16,498 bases of DNA from assembly GCA_044870185.1 (NCBI GenBank), contig JBIOYL010000460.1:1-16498 (forward strand). Direction: 5' to 3'. A program made the translations under genes and the position numbers. This DNA comes from JBIOYL01 sp044870185. GTDB taxonomy: Bacteria > Actinomycetota > CALGFH01. Shown one piece after another: positions 1 to 6,180 of this stretch (position 1 is the stretch's first letter; every line of letters begins with the position of its first letter). The notes beneath the pieces are model-generated. The model saw only the letters and a list, made by a program, of their open reading frames with translations. It did no database searches and was not told where the DNA came from.

Positions 1-1451
1 TGGAGCCCGGTGCCGTCGCGGGTGGCCACCGCGACGACCCGGGTGCCCGCGTCGAACAGCTGCCGGAGCAGCTCGCCGACCCCGGGCGGGGGCGGGCGGC
101 AGCGGCCCAGGATCGCCTCGGGGGCGCCCTTGGCGACCACCAGGCGGCGCCCGTCGGGATCGGTGACGAGCGCGGAGGCGCGCTGCCGCTCGTAGTCGAA
201 GGAGACCGTGGCCAGGCGCCGCCAGCGCCGGGCCACCTCGGCGGTCGGGCCGGCCGCCTGCCACAGCGCCCGGTCCAGCGGGTTGCCCCCGACCGCCTGG
301 CCGCCCTCGGCGACCGCCTCGTTGGCCAGCAGCCCGAGGACGAGCACCCGGTCCGACGGCTGCCCGTCGGGGCCCAGCGCCGCCTGGAAGGTGATGCGAC
401 CCTCGGTCAACGTGCCCGTCTTGTCGGTGAACAGCACCTCGATGTTGCCGAGATCCTCGATGCTGACCAGCCGTTTGACCAGCACGGAGGCGCGCGCCAG
501 GCGCTGCGCGCCAAGCGACAGGCTGATCGTCACGATCGCGGGCAGCAGCTGGGGGGTGAGCCCGACCGCGATCGCCAGCGCGAACAGCGCGGACTCCAGC
601 AGCGGCCGCCGCAACGCCGCGTTGATCACGAAGATCGACGCGCTGAGCACAGCGGTGATGCGCACCAGCAGGCGGGAGAACTGGCGCAGGCCGAGCTGGA
701 AGGCGGTCTCGTCGTGCCGCTCGCCGAGCTGCAGCGCGATCCGGCCGAACTCGGCCGCCCCGCCGGTGCGCACCACCACGCCCCGCCCGGCACCGGCCCG
801 GACCACCGTGCCCATGAACGCGCAGGACGGCAGGTCCAGTGGACCGTCGCCGCGGCCGGGCGCCACCTGCTTGGCCGCCGGCAGCGACTCGCCGGTCAGC
901 ACCGCCTCGTCGCACTCGACCCCGCTGGCCTCGAGCAGCCGCAGATCGGCCGGCACGACGTCGCCGACGCCGAAGCGCACCACGTCGCCGGGGACCAGCT
1001 CGGTCACGTCGACCGCGACGGCCCGCCCGTCGCGCAGGGTCACCGCGGTGTGCCGGATGCGGGCGTGCAACGCCTCCACGGCCCGCTCGGAGCGGAACTC
1101 GTTGGCGAACCCCAGCCCGACCGAGAGCGAGACGATGGCCACGATGATGACCGCGTCGGCGTGCTCCCCGACCACGAACGACACCGCCGCCGCGGCCAGC
1201 AGCAACACCAGCAGGGGGCTGGCCAGCTGGCGGGCCAGCACGGCCAGCGGCCTGGCGCCGTGGCTGCGGACGGCGTTCGGCCCGACCGTGGCGAGCCGGC
1301 GGGCCGCCTCGGCGGCGCCCAGGCCCTGCTCGGAGCTGCCCAGCCGGGCGAGCACCTCCTGCGGGGCCAGCAGCGCCGCCTCCGCCAGGTCGAGCCCGCC
1401 CGGCTCGAACGGCCGGGGCAGGACCCGCGTGGCCGGTCTGCCCGTCGCCAA
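1..1451 (-). CDS. P3B-type (MgtA/MgtB-like) P-type ATPase, C-terminus beyond the window
   Basis: Integral-membrane cation pump driven by ATP, most likely a magnesium importer of the P3B class. About 483 residues are visible and the frame is still open at base 1, so the rest of the P/N domain and the C-terminal membrane helices are missing. Visible in order are an N-terminal cation-ATPase segment (EAARRLATVGPN), a hydrophobic pair of helices, the actuator loop with LTGESLP, the CAFMGTTV-like CAFMGTVV, a membrane segment with AVGLTPQLLP (the P3B signature is AVGLTPEMLP), and the phosphorylation motif DKTGTLT with Asp about 343. An in-frame TGA lies 12 nt upstream of the TTG at 1449-1451, so that TTG is the only reasonable start; a GGGGG run precedes it. 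It diverges from the sensor kinase across about 90 bp. Family assignment is firm; the transported ion is inferred from P3B similarity. CtpF of the mycobacterial DosR regulon is another P-type ATPase, but of a different class. Confidence 0.88.
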   Translation of the reverse strand, partial: MATGRPATRVLPRPFEPGGLDLAEAALLAPQEVLARLGSSEQGLGAAEAARRLATVGPNAVRSHGARPLAVLARQLASPLLVLLLAAAAVSFVVGEHADAVIIVAIVSLSVGLGFANEFRSERAVEALHARIRHTAVTLRDGRAVAVDVTELVPGDVVRFGVGDVVPADLRLLEASGVECDEAVLTGESLPAAKQVAPGRGDGPLDLPSCAFMGTVVRAGAGRGVVVRTGGAAEFGRIALQLGERHDETAFQLGLRQFSRLLVRITAVLSASIFVINAALRRPLLESALFALAIAVGLTPQLLPAIVTISLSLGAQRLARASVLVKRLVSIEDLGNIEVLFTDKTGTLTEGRITFQAALGPDGQPSDRVLVLGLLANEAVAEGGQAVGGNPLDRALWQAAGPTAEVARRWRRLATVSFDYERQRASALVTDPDGRRLVVAKGAPEAILGRCRPPPPGVGELLRQLFDAGTRVVAVATRDGTGL

Positions 1452-1515
1452 GGATGCCCCCGATCATCAGCGCCCCGGGGCAGCCGCCGGGCAGCCGCCG
1501 ACGGGGCGTTTTGCC

Positions 1516-1529
1516 ACCATCGCGATGGT
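1516..1529. promoter_or_regulatory. 14-bp perfect palindrome (operator candidate) in the divergent ATPase/kinase promoter region
   Basis: ACCATCGCGATGGT is a perfect palindrome. It overlaps an extended -10-like element for the kinase on the plus strand (TGGTACCCT, 1526-1534). It also supplies a TACCAT hexamer reading toward the ATPase on the minus strand (1525-1530). A dimeric regulator bound here could block both promoters. The palindrome is seen directly; the operator role is inference. Confidence 0.45.
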
Positions 1530-1534
1530 ACCCT
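1526..1534 (+). promoter_or_regulatory. Extended -10 promoter element of the sensor kinase, probable leaderless start
   Basis: TGG followed by TACCCT fits the extended -10 pattern TGN-TANNNT. Seven bases separate it from the GTG at 1542, so the predicted transcription start falls on the start codon. No Shine-Dalgarno precedes that GTG, and leaderless GTG mRNAs are common in actinobacteria. No convincing -35 is seen. Confidence 0.45.
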
Positions 1535-1541
1535 GCGCGGC

Positions 1542-3164
1542 GTGAGGTCCCGCCGCGACCGCAACGAGATGCTGCTTGAGGCCGGGATGGCCTTGGCCTC
1601 GGAGCTGTCGCTGCCGGCCGTCCTGCAACGCATCGTCGACCTGGCCACGGAGGTCACCGGGGCCCGCTACGGCGCGCTCGGCGTGCTCGGCGCCGGCGCC
1701 GGCCGGCGCATCGTCGCGTTCGTCACCGCCGGCGTCAGCCAGGCCGAACGGGCCGCGATCGGCCACATCCCGGTCGGCCGGGGCATCCTGGGGGTGCTGA
1801 TCGACGAGGCGCGGCCGCTGCGGCTGCGCGACCTGCGCGCCGACCCCCGTTCGGTCGGCTTCCCACCCAACCATCCGCCGATGCGCTCGTTCCTGGGCGC
1901 CCCGGTGATGTCGCGTGGGCGGGTGTTCGGCAACCTCTACCTGACCGAGAAGCAGGGCGCGCAGGCGTTCGACGCCGACGACGAGCGGGCGCTGGTGGTG
2001 CTGGCCAACCAGGCCGGCGTGGCGATCGAGAACGCGCGCCTGTACGAGGAGAGCCGCCAGCGGGAGCGCCGGCTGGACGCGGTCCGCGAGGTGAGCACGG
2101 CCATCCTCGCCGGCACGGAGCTGGAGCGGGTGCTCGCGCTGGTCGCCCGGCGCGCCCGCGAGCTGGTCGGGGCCGACCTGGCCAGCGTGGCCACGCCGGG
2201 GACGGTCGAGGGGACGCTGGTGGTCCGGGTCGCCGACGGCCGCAACGCCGACGCCCTCCAGGGCGTGACCTTCCCGCTGGCCGGGTCGGTGTCCGGCGAG
2301 GTGATCCGCAGCACCAGCGCCGTCGTGCTGAACGACGCCTCGGCCGACCCACGCATCTACCAGCCGGTCGTCCGCCTGGGCGAGGTCGGTCCGGCCATGT
2401 TCCTGCCCCTGGCCGCCCGCGGCCGTGTGGTCGGCACGCTCATGGTCGGCAACCGGGTCGGCGGCACCGTCTTCACCGACGCCGACGTGCGGCTCGCCGA
2501 GACGTTCGCCGAGCAGGCGGCCGTCGCGCTCGAGTACGCACGCCTGCAGGCCGAGCTGCACCGGCTGGCGGTGCTCGAGGACCGTGAGCGCATCGCCAAG
2601 GAGCTGCACGACGGCGCCATCCAGGCGCTGTTCGCGGTCGGCATGGGCCTACAGGGCACGGCGGCGCTGGCCGACGACCCCGGCGTCCAGCGGCGCATCG
2701 AGCAGGCGGTCGGCGAGCTGGACCGGGTCATCCGTGACCTGCGCAACTACATCTTCGGGCTGCGCCCGGGCATCCTGGCCGACCGGCAGCTCGACGAGGC
2801 GCTGCGCGAGCTGGTCGGCGAGTTCGGGCGGCGTACCGGCGTGACCGCCATCGCCGACGTCGACCCCAAGGTCGCCGCCGAGCTGGCCGGCCGGGCCCCG
2901 GACGTCGTCCAGCTCGTGCGCGAGGCGCTGTCCAACGTGGGCCGGCACGCCCAGGCGTCCACCTGCCGCGTGTCGCTGTACCAGAGCGACGGCAAGGCCG
3001 TGCTGGAGATCGACGACGACGGCCGGGGGTTCGACGTCGCGTCGGTCACCCCCGGCCACGGCCTGCCCAACCTGCGTGCCCGCGCCGACCGGCTGGGCGG
3101 TCAGACGGACCTCGCCAGCTCGCCCGCCGAGGGCACGACCGTGCGGGTGGTGATCCCGCTGTAG
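1542..3164 (+). CDS. DevS/DosS-like GAF-GAF sensor histidine kinase
   Basis: Soluble two-component sensor kinase of 540 residues, expected to phosphorylate a NarL/LuxR-family response regulator. GAF1 covers about residues 25-168, GAF2 about 190-335, then a HisKA_3 dimerisation domain with ERIAKELHDG (phospho-acceptor His356) and an HATPase with N-box EALSN (Asn465), DDDGRGFD (491-498) and GHGLPNLRARA. GAF1 closely resembles GAF-A of mycobacterial DosS/DosT in the stretch VGFPPNHPPMRSFLG. By recalled alignment His111 there corresponds to the haem-ligating His149 of DosS, so it may sense O2, NO, CO or redox state. There are no membrane segments. The frame is open far upstream (to 714), but that part is antisense to the ATPase; homology begins after GTG 1542. 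ATG 1569 and ATG 1587 are alternatives. No response regulator gene lies beside it. The promoter differs from the GGGCC-box promoters downstream. Confidence 0.9.
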   Translation: MRSRRDRNEMLLEAGMALASELSLPAVLQRIVDLATEVTGARYGALGVLGAGAGRRIVAFVTAGVSQAERAAIGHIPVGRGILGVLIDEARPLRLRDLRADPRSVGFPPNHPPMRSFLGAPVMSRGRVFGNLYLTEKQGAQAFDADDERALVVLANQAGVAIENARLYEESRQRERRLDAVREVSTAILAGTELERVLALVARRARELVGADLASVATPGTVEGTLVVRVADGRNADALQGVTFPLAGSVSGEVIRSTSAVVLNDASADPRIYQPVVRLGEVGPAMFLPLAARGRVVGTLMVGNRVGGTVFTDADVRLAETFAEQAAVALEYARLQAELHRLAVLEDRERIAKELHDGAIQALFAVGMGLQGTAALADDPGVQRRIEQAVGELDRVIRDLRNYIFGLRPGILADRQLDEALRELVGEFGRRTGVTAIADVDPKVAAELAGRAPDVVQLVREALSNVGRHAQASTCRVSLYQSDGKAVLEIDDDGRGFDVASVTPGHGLPNLRARADRLGGQTDLASSPAEGTTVRVVIPL

Positions 3165-3192
3165 GCGCCGACGGGCGTGCAGGCCCAGACGG

Positions 3193-3229
3193 GACCGGGA
3201 AGGCCCGGCCGAAAGGGGCCCTTCGGCCC
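3193..3229 (+). promoter_or_regulatory. Paired DosR-like boxes upstream of the SRPBCC-like gene
   Basis: The proximal box at 3216-3229 is GGGCCCTTCGGCCC, a near-palindrome resembling the DosR core. A weaker distal box at 3193-3206 (GACCGGGAAGGCCC) is centred exactly 23 bp upstream. A -10-like CATCCT starts 38 bp after the start of the proximal box (3254-3259), and the ATG follows 6 nt later. Alternative: GGCCGAA (3207-3213) and TTCGGCC (3222-3228) form an inverted repeat that could also end kinase transcription. Confidence 0.5.
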
Positions 3230-3253
3230 TGACCGCACCTCGGGTGATGCCGT

Positions 3254-3259
3254 CATCCT
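3254..3259 (+). promoter_or_regulatory. -10-like hexamer of the SRPBCC-like gene, probable leaderless start
   Basis: CATCCT keeps A2, T3 and T6 of the -10 consensus. It sits 6 nt before the ATG at 3266, which has no Shine-Dalgarno, so transcription may begin at the start codon. The proximal box centre would then be near -43. Confidence 0.35.
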
Positions 3260-3265
3260 CGGCGC

Positions 3266-3775
3266 ATGTTCTTGCGCTACTTCGTCGAGCTTCCGCTGCC
3301 CGCCGCCCGCGTCGAGGCGATCCTGCTGCACGCACCCGGCGAGTGGCTGCCCGGGCTGGCCCGCCAGGCCGAGGACCGGGGGGAGCGGCTGCTCGCGGAG
3401 GTCGGCGTCGGCGACGCCGGCCGTCGGGTCGGGCGGCACGTCGCCATGGACCTCGGCGTCCCCACCCGGTTGGCGTCCAAGCTCGTGCTCCCGATCACCT
3501 GGCGGCCCGACGGGACGAGCGGGGCGCTGTTCCCGCGCCTGGAGGCGGACCTGGAGGTCGGCCAGCTCGGACCCGCCCGCACGCAGCTGTCGATCAGCGC
3601 GCGCTACGACCCGCCGCTCGGGCTGGTCGGCCGGGTCGTGGACCGCGCCCTGCTGCACCGGGTGGCCGAGGCGACCGTCAAGGACTTCATGGACCGGGTC
3701 GGCGGTGCGGTCGAGGAGCTGAGCGCGGCCGAGCCGCCGGGCGACCCGCGGCCGCTCAGCGGCCGCTGCTCCTGA
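3266..3775 (+). CDS. Small hypothetical protein, possibly SRPBCC-like
   Basis: Soluble 169-residue protein with no signal peptide or membrane helix. I do not recognise a named family with certainty. The layout is an N-terminal strand (FLRYFVELPLP), a central region with LASKLVLPITWRPDG, then a strand (RTQLSISARYDPPLG) and a long C-terminal helix (ALLHRVAEATVKDFMDRVG). This resembles SRPBCC/START-like proteins, which bind hydrophobic ligands in a helix-grip fold. No catalytic motif is evident. ATG 3266 has no Shine-Dalgarno and lies just after a -10-like hexamer, so a leaderless mRNA is likely. Its promoter carries the same paired boxes as the flavodoxin and CBS genes, which suggests co-regulation with them. 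The gene ends in a GC hairpin and is convergent with the CBS gene. The reading frame is well supported; the function is not. Confidence 0.72.
   Translation: MFLRYFVELPLPAARVEAILLHAPGEWLPGLARQAEDRGERLLAEVGVGDAGRRVGRHVAMDLGVPTRLASKLVLPITWRPDGTSGALFPRLEADLEVGQLGPARTQLSISARYDPPLGLVGRVVDRALLHRVAEATVKDFMDRVGGAVEELSAAEPPGDPRPLSGRCS
3748..3766 (+). repeat. 19-bp perfect inverted repeat at the 3' end of the SRPBCC-like gene
   Basis: GCGGCCGCT and AGCGGCCGC flank a single C. It lies inside the last codons, 6 nt before the stop codon. In RNA it would form a strong hairpin and may assist the terminator just downstream. Confidence 0.5.
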
Positions 3776-3783
3776 TCGGGCGG

Positions 3784-3803
3784 GCGCCGGCGGCGGCCGG
3801 CGC
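3784..3803. terminator. Bidirectional hairpin terminator between convergent genes
   Basis: GCGCCGGC and GCCGGCGC are perfect 8-bp arms around a GGCG loop. They fill almost the whole 28-bp gap between the stop of the SRPBCC-like gene (3775) and the end of the CBS gene (3804). There is no U-tract, as is often seen in high-GC actinobacteria. Confidence 0.55.
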
Positions 3804-4190
3804 TCAGCGGTCGCCCAGCAGCGTCTCGGTCTCCACTACGAACAGGTCACGCATCGACACGATGCCCACCAGGCGATGCCCCTCGACCACAGGCAGGTGC
3901 CTGACCCCGATCTCGAGCATGCGCCGGGCCGCCTCGGCGATGTCGTCGCCGGGACCGACGGTCACCGGGTACTCGCTGGTGTAGTCGGCCACCCGGGCCG
4001 TGGCCGGGTCGACGCCGTCGGCCACGGCAGCGGTCAGGTCGCGTTCGGTCAGGATGCCGACCAGCTCGTGATCGGTGTACACCGGCAGGGCGCTGACCGC
4101 GTGCCACTGCATGCGGCCCGCCGCGTCGGCGAGCGTCTCGCTGCTGTCCGCCGTATAGGTGAAGGGCTTGCACAGCTCGGAAACCTTCAC
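3804..4190 (-). CDS. CBS-domain pair protein, Hrp1-like
   Basis: Soluble 128-residue protein made almost entirely of a tandem CBS (Bateman) module, a fold that usually binds adenine nucleotides or S-adenosyl compounds as an energy or redox gauge. CBS1 spans about residues 5-58 (ends LVGILTERDLTAAV) and CBS2 about 66-122 (VRHLPVVEGHRLVGIVSMRDL). Size and layout match mycobacterial Hrp1 (Rv2626c), a DosR-regulon member of unknown biochemical role. The GTG start at 4190 is chosen because a perfect AAGGAGG (4196-4202) sits 5 nt upstream; the longer frame to 4247 only adds sequence overlapping the upstream gene. It follows the DHOD-like gene by 22 nt and is surely co-transcribed with it. Confidence 0.92.
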   Translation of the reverse strand: MKVSELCKPFTYTADSSETLADAAGRMQWHAVSALPVYTDHELVGILTERDLTAAVADGVDPATARVADYTSEYPVTVGPGDDIAEAARRMLEIGVRHLPVVEGHRLVGIVSMRDLFVVETETLLGDR

Positions 4191-4212
4191 GTGTGCCTCC
4201 TTGCGCCGCACG

Positions 4213-5322
4213 TCACCGTCTGGGCCCACCGTGGCCGCCGGGCCCACCGTAGTCGCCGACCATGCCGCCGCGTAGGGTCAGACGACCCGGCCCGCCCGGG
4301 TCTTGCGGTGCCGACCCGGTCTGGCCGAAGCGACCCCCATACGACAGCAGCGTGCGCAGGTAGTTGGCGCGCTCGTCGGCGGCCGGGTCGGGGGTGGCCT
4401 CCTGGCGCAGGCTGCCGCGCACCTCGTCCAGCGAGGACAGCTCCCGCTGGGTCAGGCAGGCGACCAGCTCACGCTCCACCCGCCGCACGTGCCCGGGTCC
4501 GTGGCGGAGCAGCGCCGAGGTCATCATCGCCACGTCCGCGCCGGCCAGCAGCGCCTTGGCGGCGTCGTGGCCGGTGTAGACGCCGCTGGTCAGCGCCAGC
4601 GAGGCTCGCACGCGGCCGCGCAGGATCGCGATCCAGCGCAACGGCAGGCGCAGCTCCTCCGAGGTCGACAGCGTCAGGCGGGGCACCATCTGCAAGCTGT
4701 CCAGGTCGAGGTCGGGCTGGTAGAAGCGGTTGAACAGCACCAGCCCGTCGGCGCCCGCCTCGACCACCCGCACGGCCAGGTTGGCAAACGACGTGAAGAA
4801 CGGGCTGAGCTTGACGGCCAGCGGGATGCGGACGGCGGCGCGCACGGCCGCGACCAGGTCGAGCAGGCGGGCCTCCAGCTCGGCCCCGGTCACCTCCGGG
4901 TCGCTGCCGACCGCGTACATGTTCAGCTCGATGGCTGCCGCGCCGGCGTCGGCCAGCAGGGCGGCGTGGCGCGCCCAGCCGCCGCGGGAGACGCCGTTGA
5001 GGCTGGCGATCACCGGCACCTCCAGGGTGGAGCTGGCTTTGTCCACCAGCGCCAGGTACGACCAGGAGCCGTCGTTGTAGTCGTCGAGCTCGGGGAGGTA
5101 GGTGGTGGCCTTCGTATGGCTGTCGGCGCTGGTGGCCGACACGCGGTCCAGCTCCATCACGTCGTGGACGACCTGCTCCTCGAACAGCGACGGCAGCACG
5201 ACGGCGCCGACGCCCGCGTCGGCGCGCCGATGCAGGCCGTCGAGGTCGCCGGTGAGCGGGGAGGGCGAGGCGACCAGCGGCGAGCGCAGGTCCAGGCCCA
5301 GGTAGCGGGTGCGCAGGTCCAT
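4213..5322 (-). CDS. Dihydroorotate dehydrogenase-like FMN flavoprotein (non-pyrimidine branch)
   Basis: A 369-residue TIM-barrel flavoprotein of the DHOD-like family. FMN-site features visible are SPL near residue 20, VIASLNG (104-110), AVKLSPF with Lys171, LFNRF (196-200), LTSGV (244-248), and the family's C-terminal RANYLRTLLSY. Where class 1 DHODs carry the catalytic Cys (NxSCPN), this protein reads ELNMYAVG (132-139). The usual base is therefore absent and the substrate is probably not dihydroorotate; this is typical of the DHOD-like branch. Residues from about 331 form a Gly/Pro-rich tail (GGPGGHGGPRR at the end) not expected in the family core. Two ATGs are adjacent (5325 and 5322). 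The second is 7 nt from GGAGG (5330-5334) and is preferred. It is the first gene of an operon with the Hrp1-like CBS gene. Upstream lie a (CAGCAA)6 repeat and paired DosR-like boxes. Confidence 0.88.
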   Translation of the reverse strand: MDLRTRYLGLDLRSPLVASPSPLTGDLDGLHRRADAGVGAVVLPSLFEEQVVHDVMELDRVSATSADSHTKATTYLPELDDYNDGSWSYLALVDKASSTLEVPVIASLNGVSRGGWARHAALLADAGAAAIELNMYAVGSDPEVTGAELEARLLDLVAAVRAAVRIPLAVKLSPFFTSFANLAVRVVEAGADGLVLFNRFYQPDLDLDSLQMVPRLTLSTSEELRLPLRWIAILRGRVRASLALTSGVYTGHDAAKALLAGADVAMMTSALLRHGPGHVRRVERELVACLTQRELSSLDEVRGSLRQEATPDPAADERANYLRTLLSYGGRFGQTGSAPQDPGGPGRLTLRGGMVGDYGGPGGHGGPRR

Positions 5323-5385
5323 CATGATGCCTCCCGGATTCCAAGAGCCGGCCGTGCGGCAGCGTCGGTGCCTGGCGCAACCGCC

Positions 5386-5423
<38 letters not shown>

Positions 5424-5446
5424 GCACGGCGCGGGGGGCCGGACGA

Positions 5447-5483
5447 GGGCCGAACGGGCCGCTGCCGCCGGGTCGAGGGTCCC
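5447..5483 (-). promoter_or_regulatory. Paired DosR-like boxes facing the DHOD-like operon
   Basis: The proximal box 5447-5460 reads GGCCCGTTCGGCCC and the distal box 5470-5483 reads GGGACCCTCGACCC on the minus strand. Their centres are 23 bp apart. As the region is divergent, these cannot be terminators of flanking genes, which favours protein-binding sites. Confidence 0.5.
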
Positions 5484-5520
5484 ATGCCCGAGGGCCGCAA
5501 GCGTCCGGGACCTTCGCCTC
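5484..5520 (+). promoter_or_regulatory. Paired DosR-like boxes facing the flavodoxin gene
   Basis: The proximal box 5507-5520 is GGGACCTTCGCCTC. The distal box 5484-5497 is the weaker ATGCCCGAGGGCCG, centred 23 bp upstream. It directly abuts the distal box of the opposite promoter, giving a symmetric four-box array. Confidence 0.45.
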
Positions 5521-5543
5521 TGCCGCCGGGCCGCCGCAGGCCC

Positions 5544-5549
5544 CATGCT
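5544..5549 (+). promoter_or_regulatory. -10-like hexamer of the flavodoxin gene
   Basis: CATGCT starts 37 bp after the start of the proximal box, predicting transcription from about 5556 and a leader of about 42 nt containing the GGGGG Shine-Dalgarno at 5586-5590. Confidence 0.35.
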
Positions 5550-5597
5550 GGCCACGAGGACCGAAGGCGGTGCCGCGAGCCCGGCGGGGGTGACGAG

Positions 5598-6065
5598 ATG
5601 AACGCGCTGGTCGTCTACGACTCCAGATTCGGCAACACCGAACGGATCGCCCGAGTGATCGCCGCGCAGCTCGCCCGCTGGGCGACGGTCAGGCTCGAGA
5701 CGGTCGATGACCCCGACTCCGCCATCCTGGATGGGGTCGACCTGCTCGTCGTCGGCGGCCCGACCCATGCCCACGGCATGTCGATCGCACTGCGCACCTG
5801 GCTGGGCCGGCTGGAGCGCGTCGACGGCCTGGCCGCGGCCGCCTTCGACACCCGGTACGAGATGCCGCGCTGGAAGTCCGGCTCGGCGGCCCGCGGCATC
5901 GCCCACCGCCTGGGCCGGCGCGGCTGCCGCCTGGCGCTTCCGCCCGAGAGCTTCTTCGTGGTCGAGGCGGAAGGGCCGTTGGGTGACGGCGAGCTCGACC
6001 GGGCGGCCCGCTGGGCCGTCGAGCTCCTCCAGCAGATCGAGCCCACCTTCTGGGCGACCCGATGA
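5598..6065 (+). CDS. Flavodoxin-family FMN protein
   Basis: Soluble 155-residue flavodoxin-like protein expected to bind FMN and carry electrons or act as a small redox enzyme. The N-terminal strand and phosphate loop read VVYDSRFGNTERIA (residues 5-18). The isoalloxazine loop region is VVGGPTHAHGMS (51-62), followed by the family's later AAFDTRYEMP and SFFVVEAEGPLG strands, and the length suits a short single-domain flavodoxin. ATG 5598 is chosen because the flavodoxin fold begins at once and a GGGGG run lies 7 nt upstream; the longer frame to 5484 adds only low-complexity sequence overlapping the promoter boxes. It diverges from the DHOD-like flavoprotein and shares its regulatory array, so the two may work in one low-oxygen electron path. 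The electron partner is unknown. Confidence 0.88.
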   Translation: MNALVVYDSRFGNTERIARVIAAQLARWATVRLETVDDPDSAILDGVDLLVVGGPTHAHGMSIALRTWLGRLERVDGLAAAAFDTRYEMPRWKSGSAARGIAHRLGRRGCRLALPPESFFVVEAEGPLGDGELDRAARWAVELLQQIEPTFWATR

Positions 6066-6069
6066 CGTG

Positions 6070-6106
6070 GCCCCGAAGGGCCCGGCCCGGCCGGGCCCAT
6101 CGGCCC
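6070..6106 (+). promoter_or_regulatory. Paired DosR-like boxes upstream of the CBS-BON operon
   Basis: The proximal box 6093-6106 is GGGCCCATCGGCCC, 13 of 14 identical to the box at 3216. The distal box 6070-6083 is GCCCCGAAGGGCCC, centred 23 bp upstream. A consensus-like -10, TAGCCT, starts 37 bp after the start of the proximal box. Confidence 0.55.
6078..6098 (+). terminator. 21-bp inverted repeat after the flavodoxin stop; alternative reading of the box region
   Basis: GGGCCCGGCC and GGCCGGGCCC flank one C, starting 13 nt after the flavodoxin stop. It could be a terminator hairpin without a U-tract. It consists of the facing half-sites of the two boxes plus the spacer, so both readings compete and both may be true. 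Confidence 0.35.
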
Positions 6107-6129
6107 TGCCCGGCCCGCGCCGGGTGCCG

Positions 6130-6135
6130 TAGCCT
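6130..6135 (+). promoter_or_regulatory. -10 hexamer of the CBS-BON operon
   Basis: TAGCCT fits TANNNT and predicts transcription from about 6142. That leaves a leader of about 40 nt with the AAGGAGG Shine-Dalgarno just before ATG 6181. Confidence 0.45.
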
Positions 6136-6180
6136 GACCATGGGGCCGCTCCATCCAGGGTCGTCCCGAAGGAGGTCGCC

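Noticed and set aside
714..1541. Long upstream extension of the kinase reading frame
   Set aside because: It is antisense to the P-type ATPase, has no domain resemblance, and arises because stop codons are rare at this G+C; homology starts after GTG 1542.
208..1545. Plus-strand 445-codon open frame
   Set aside because: It is Ser/Thr/Arg-rich shadow sequence of the ATPase gene on the opposite strand, whose DKTGTLT and LTGESLP motifs are clear.
4232..4245. Another DosR-like box before the Hrp1-like CBS gene (TGGCCGCCGGGCCC)
   Set aside because: It lacks the central TTC/GAA, lies inside the DHOD-like coding tail, and has no partner at 23 bp or -10 at the common offset.
5470..5565. Extra half-sites such as GGACCGAAGG near 5558
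   Set aside because: Only half a box matches and the spacing does not fit the paired layout.
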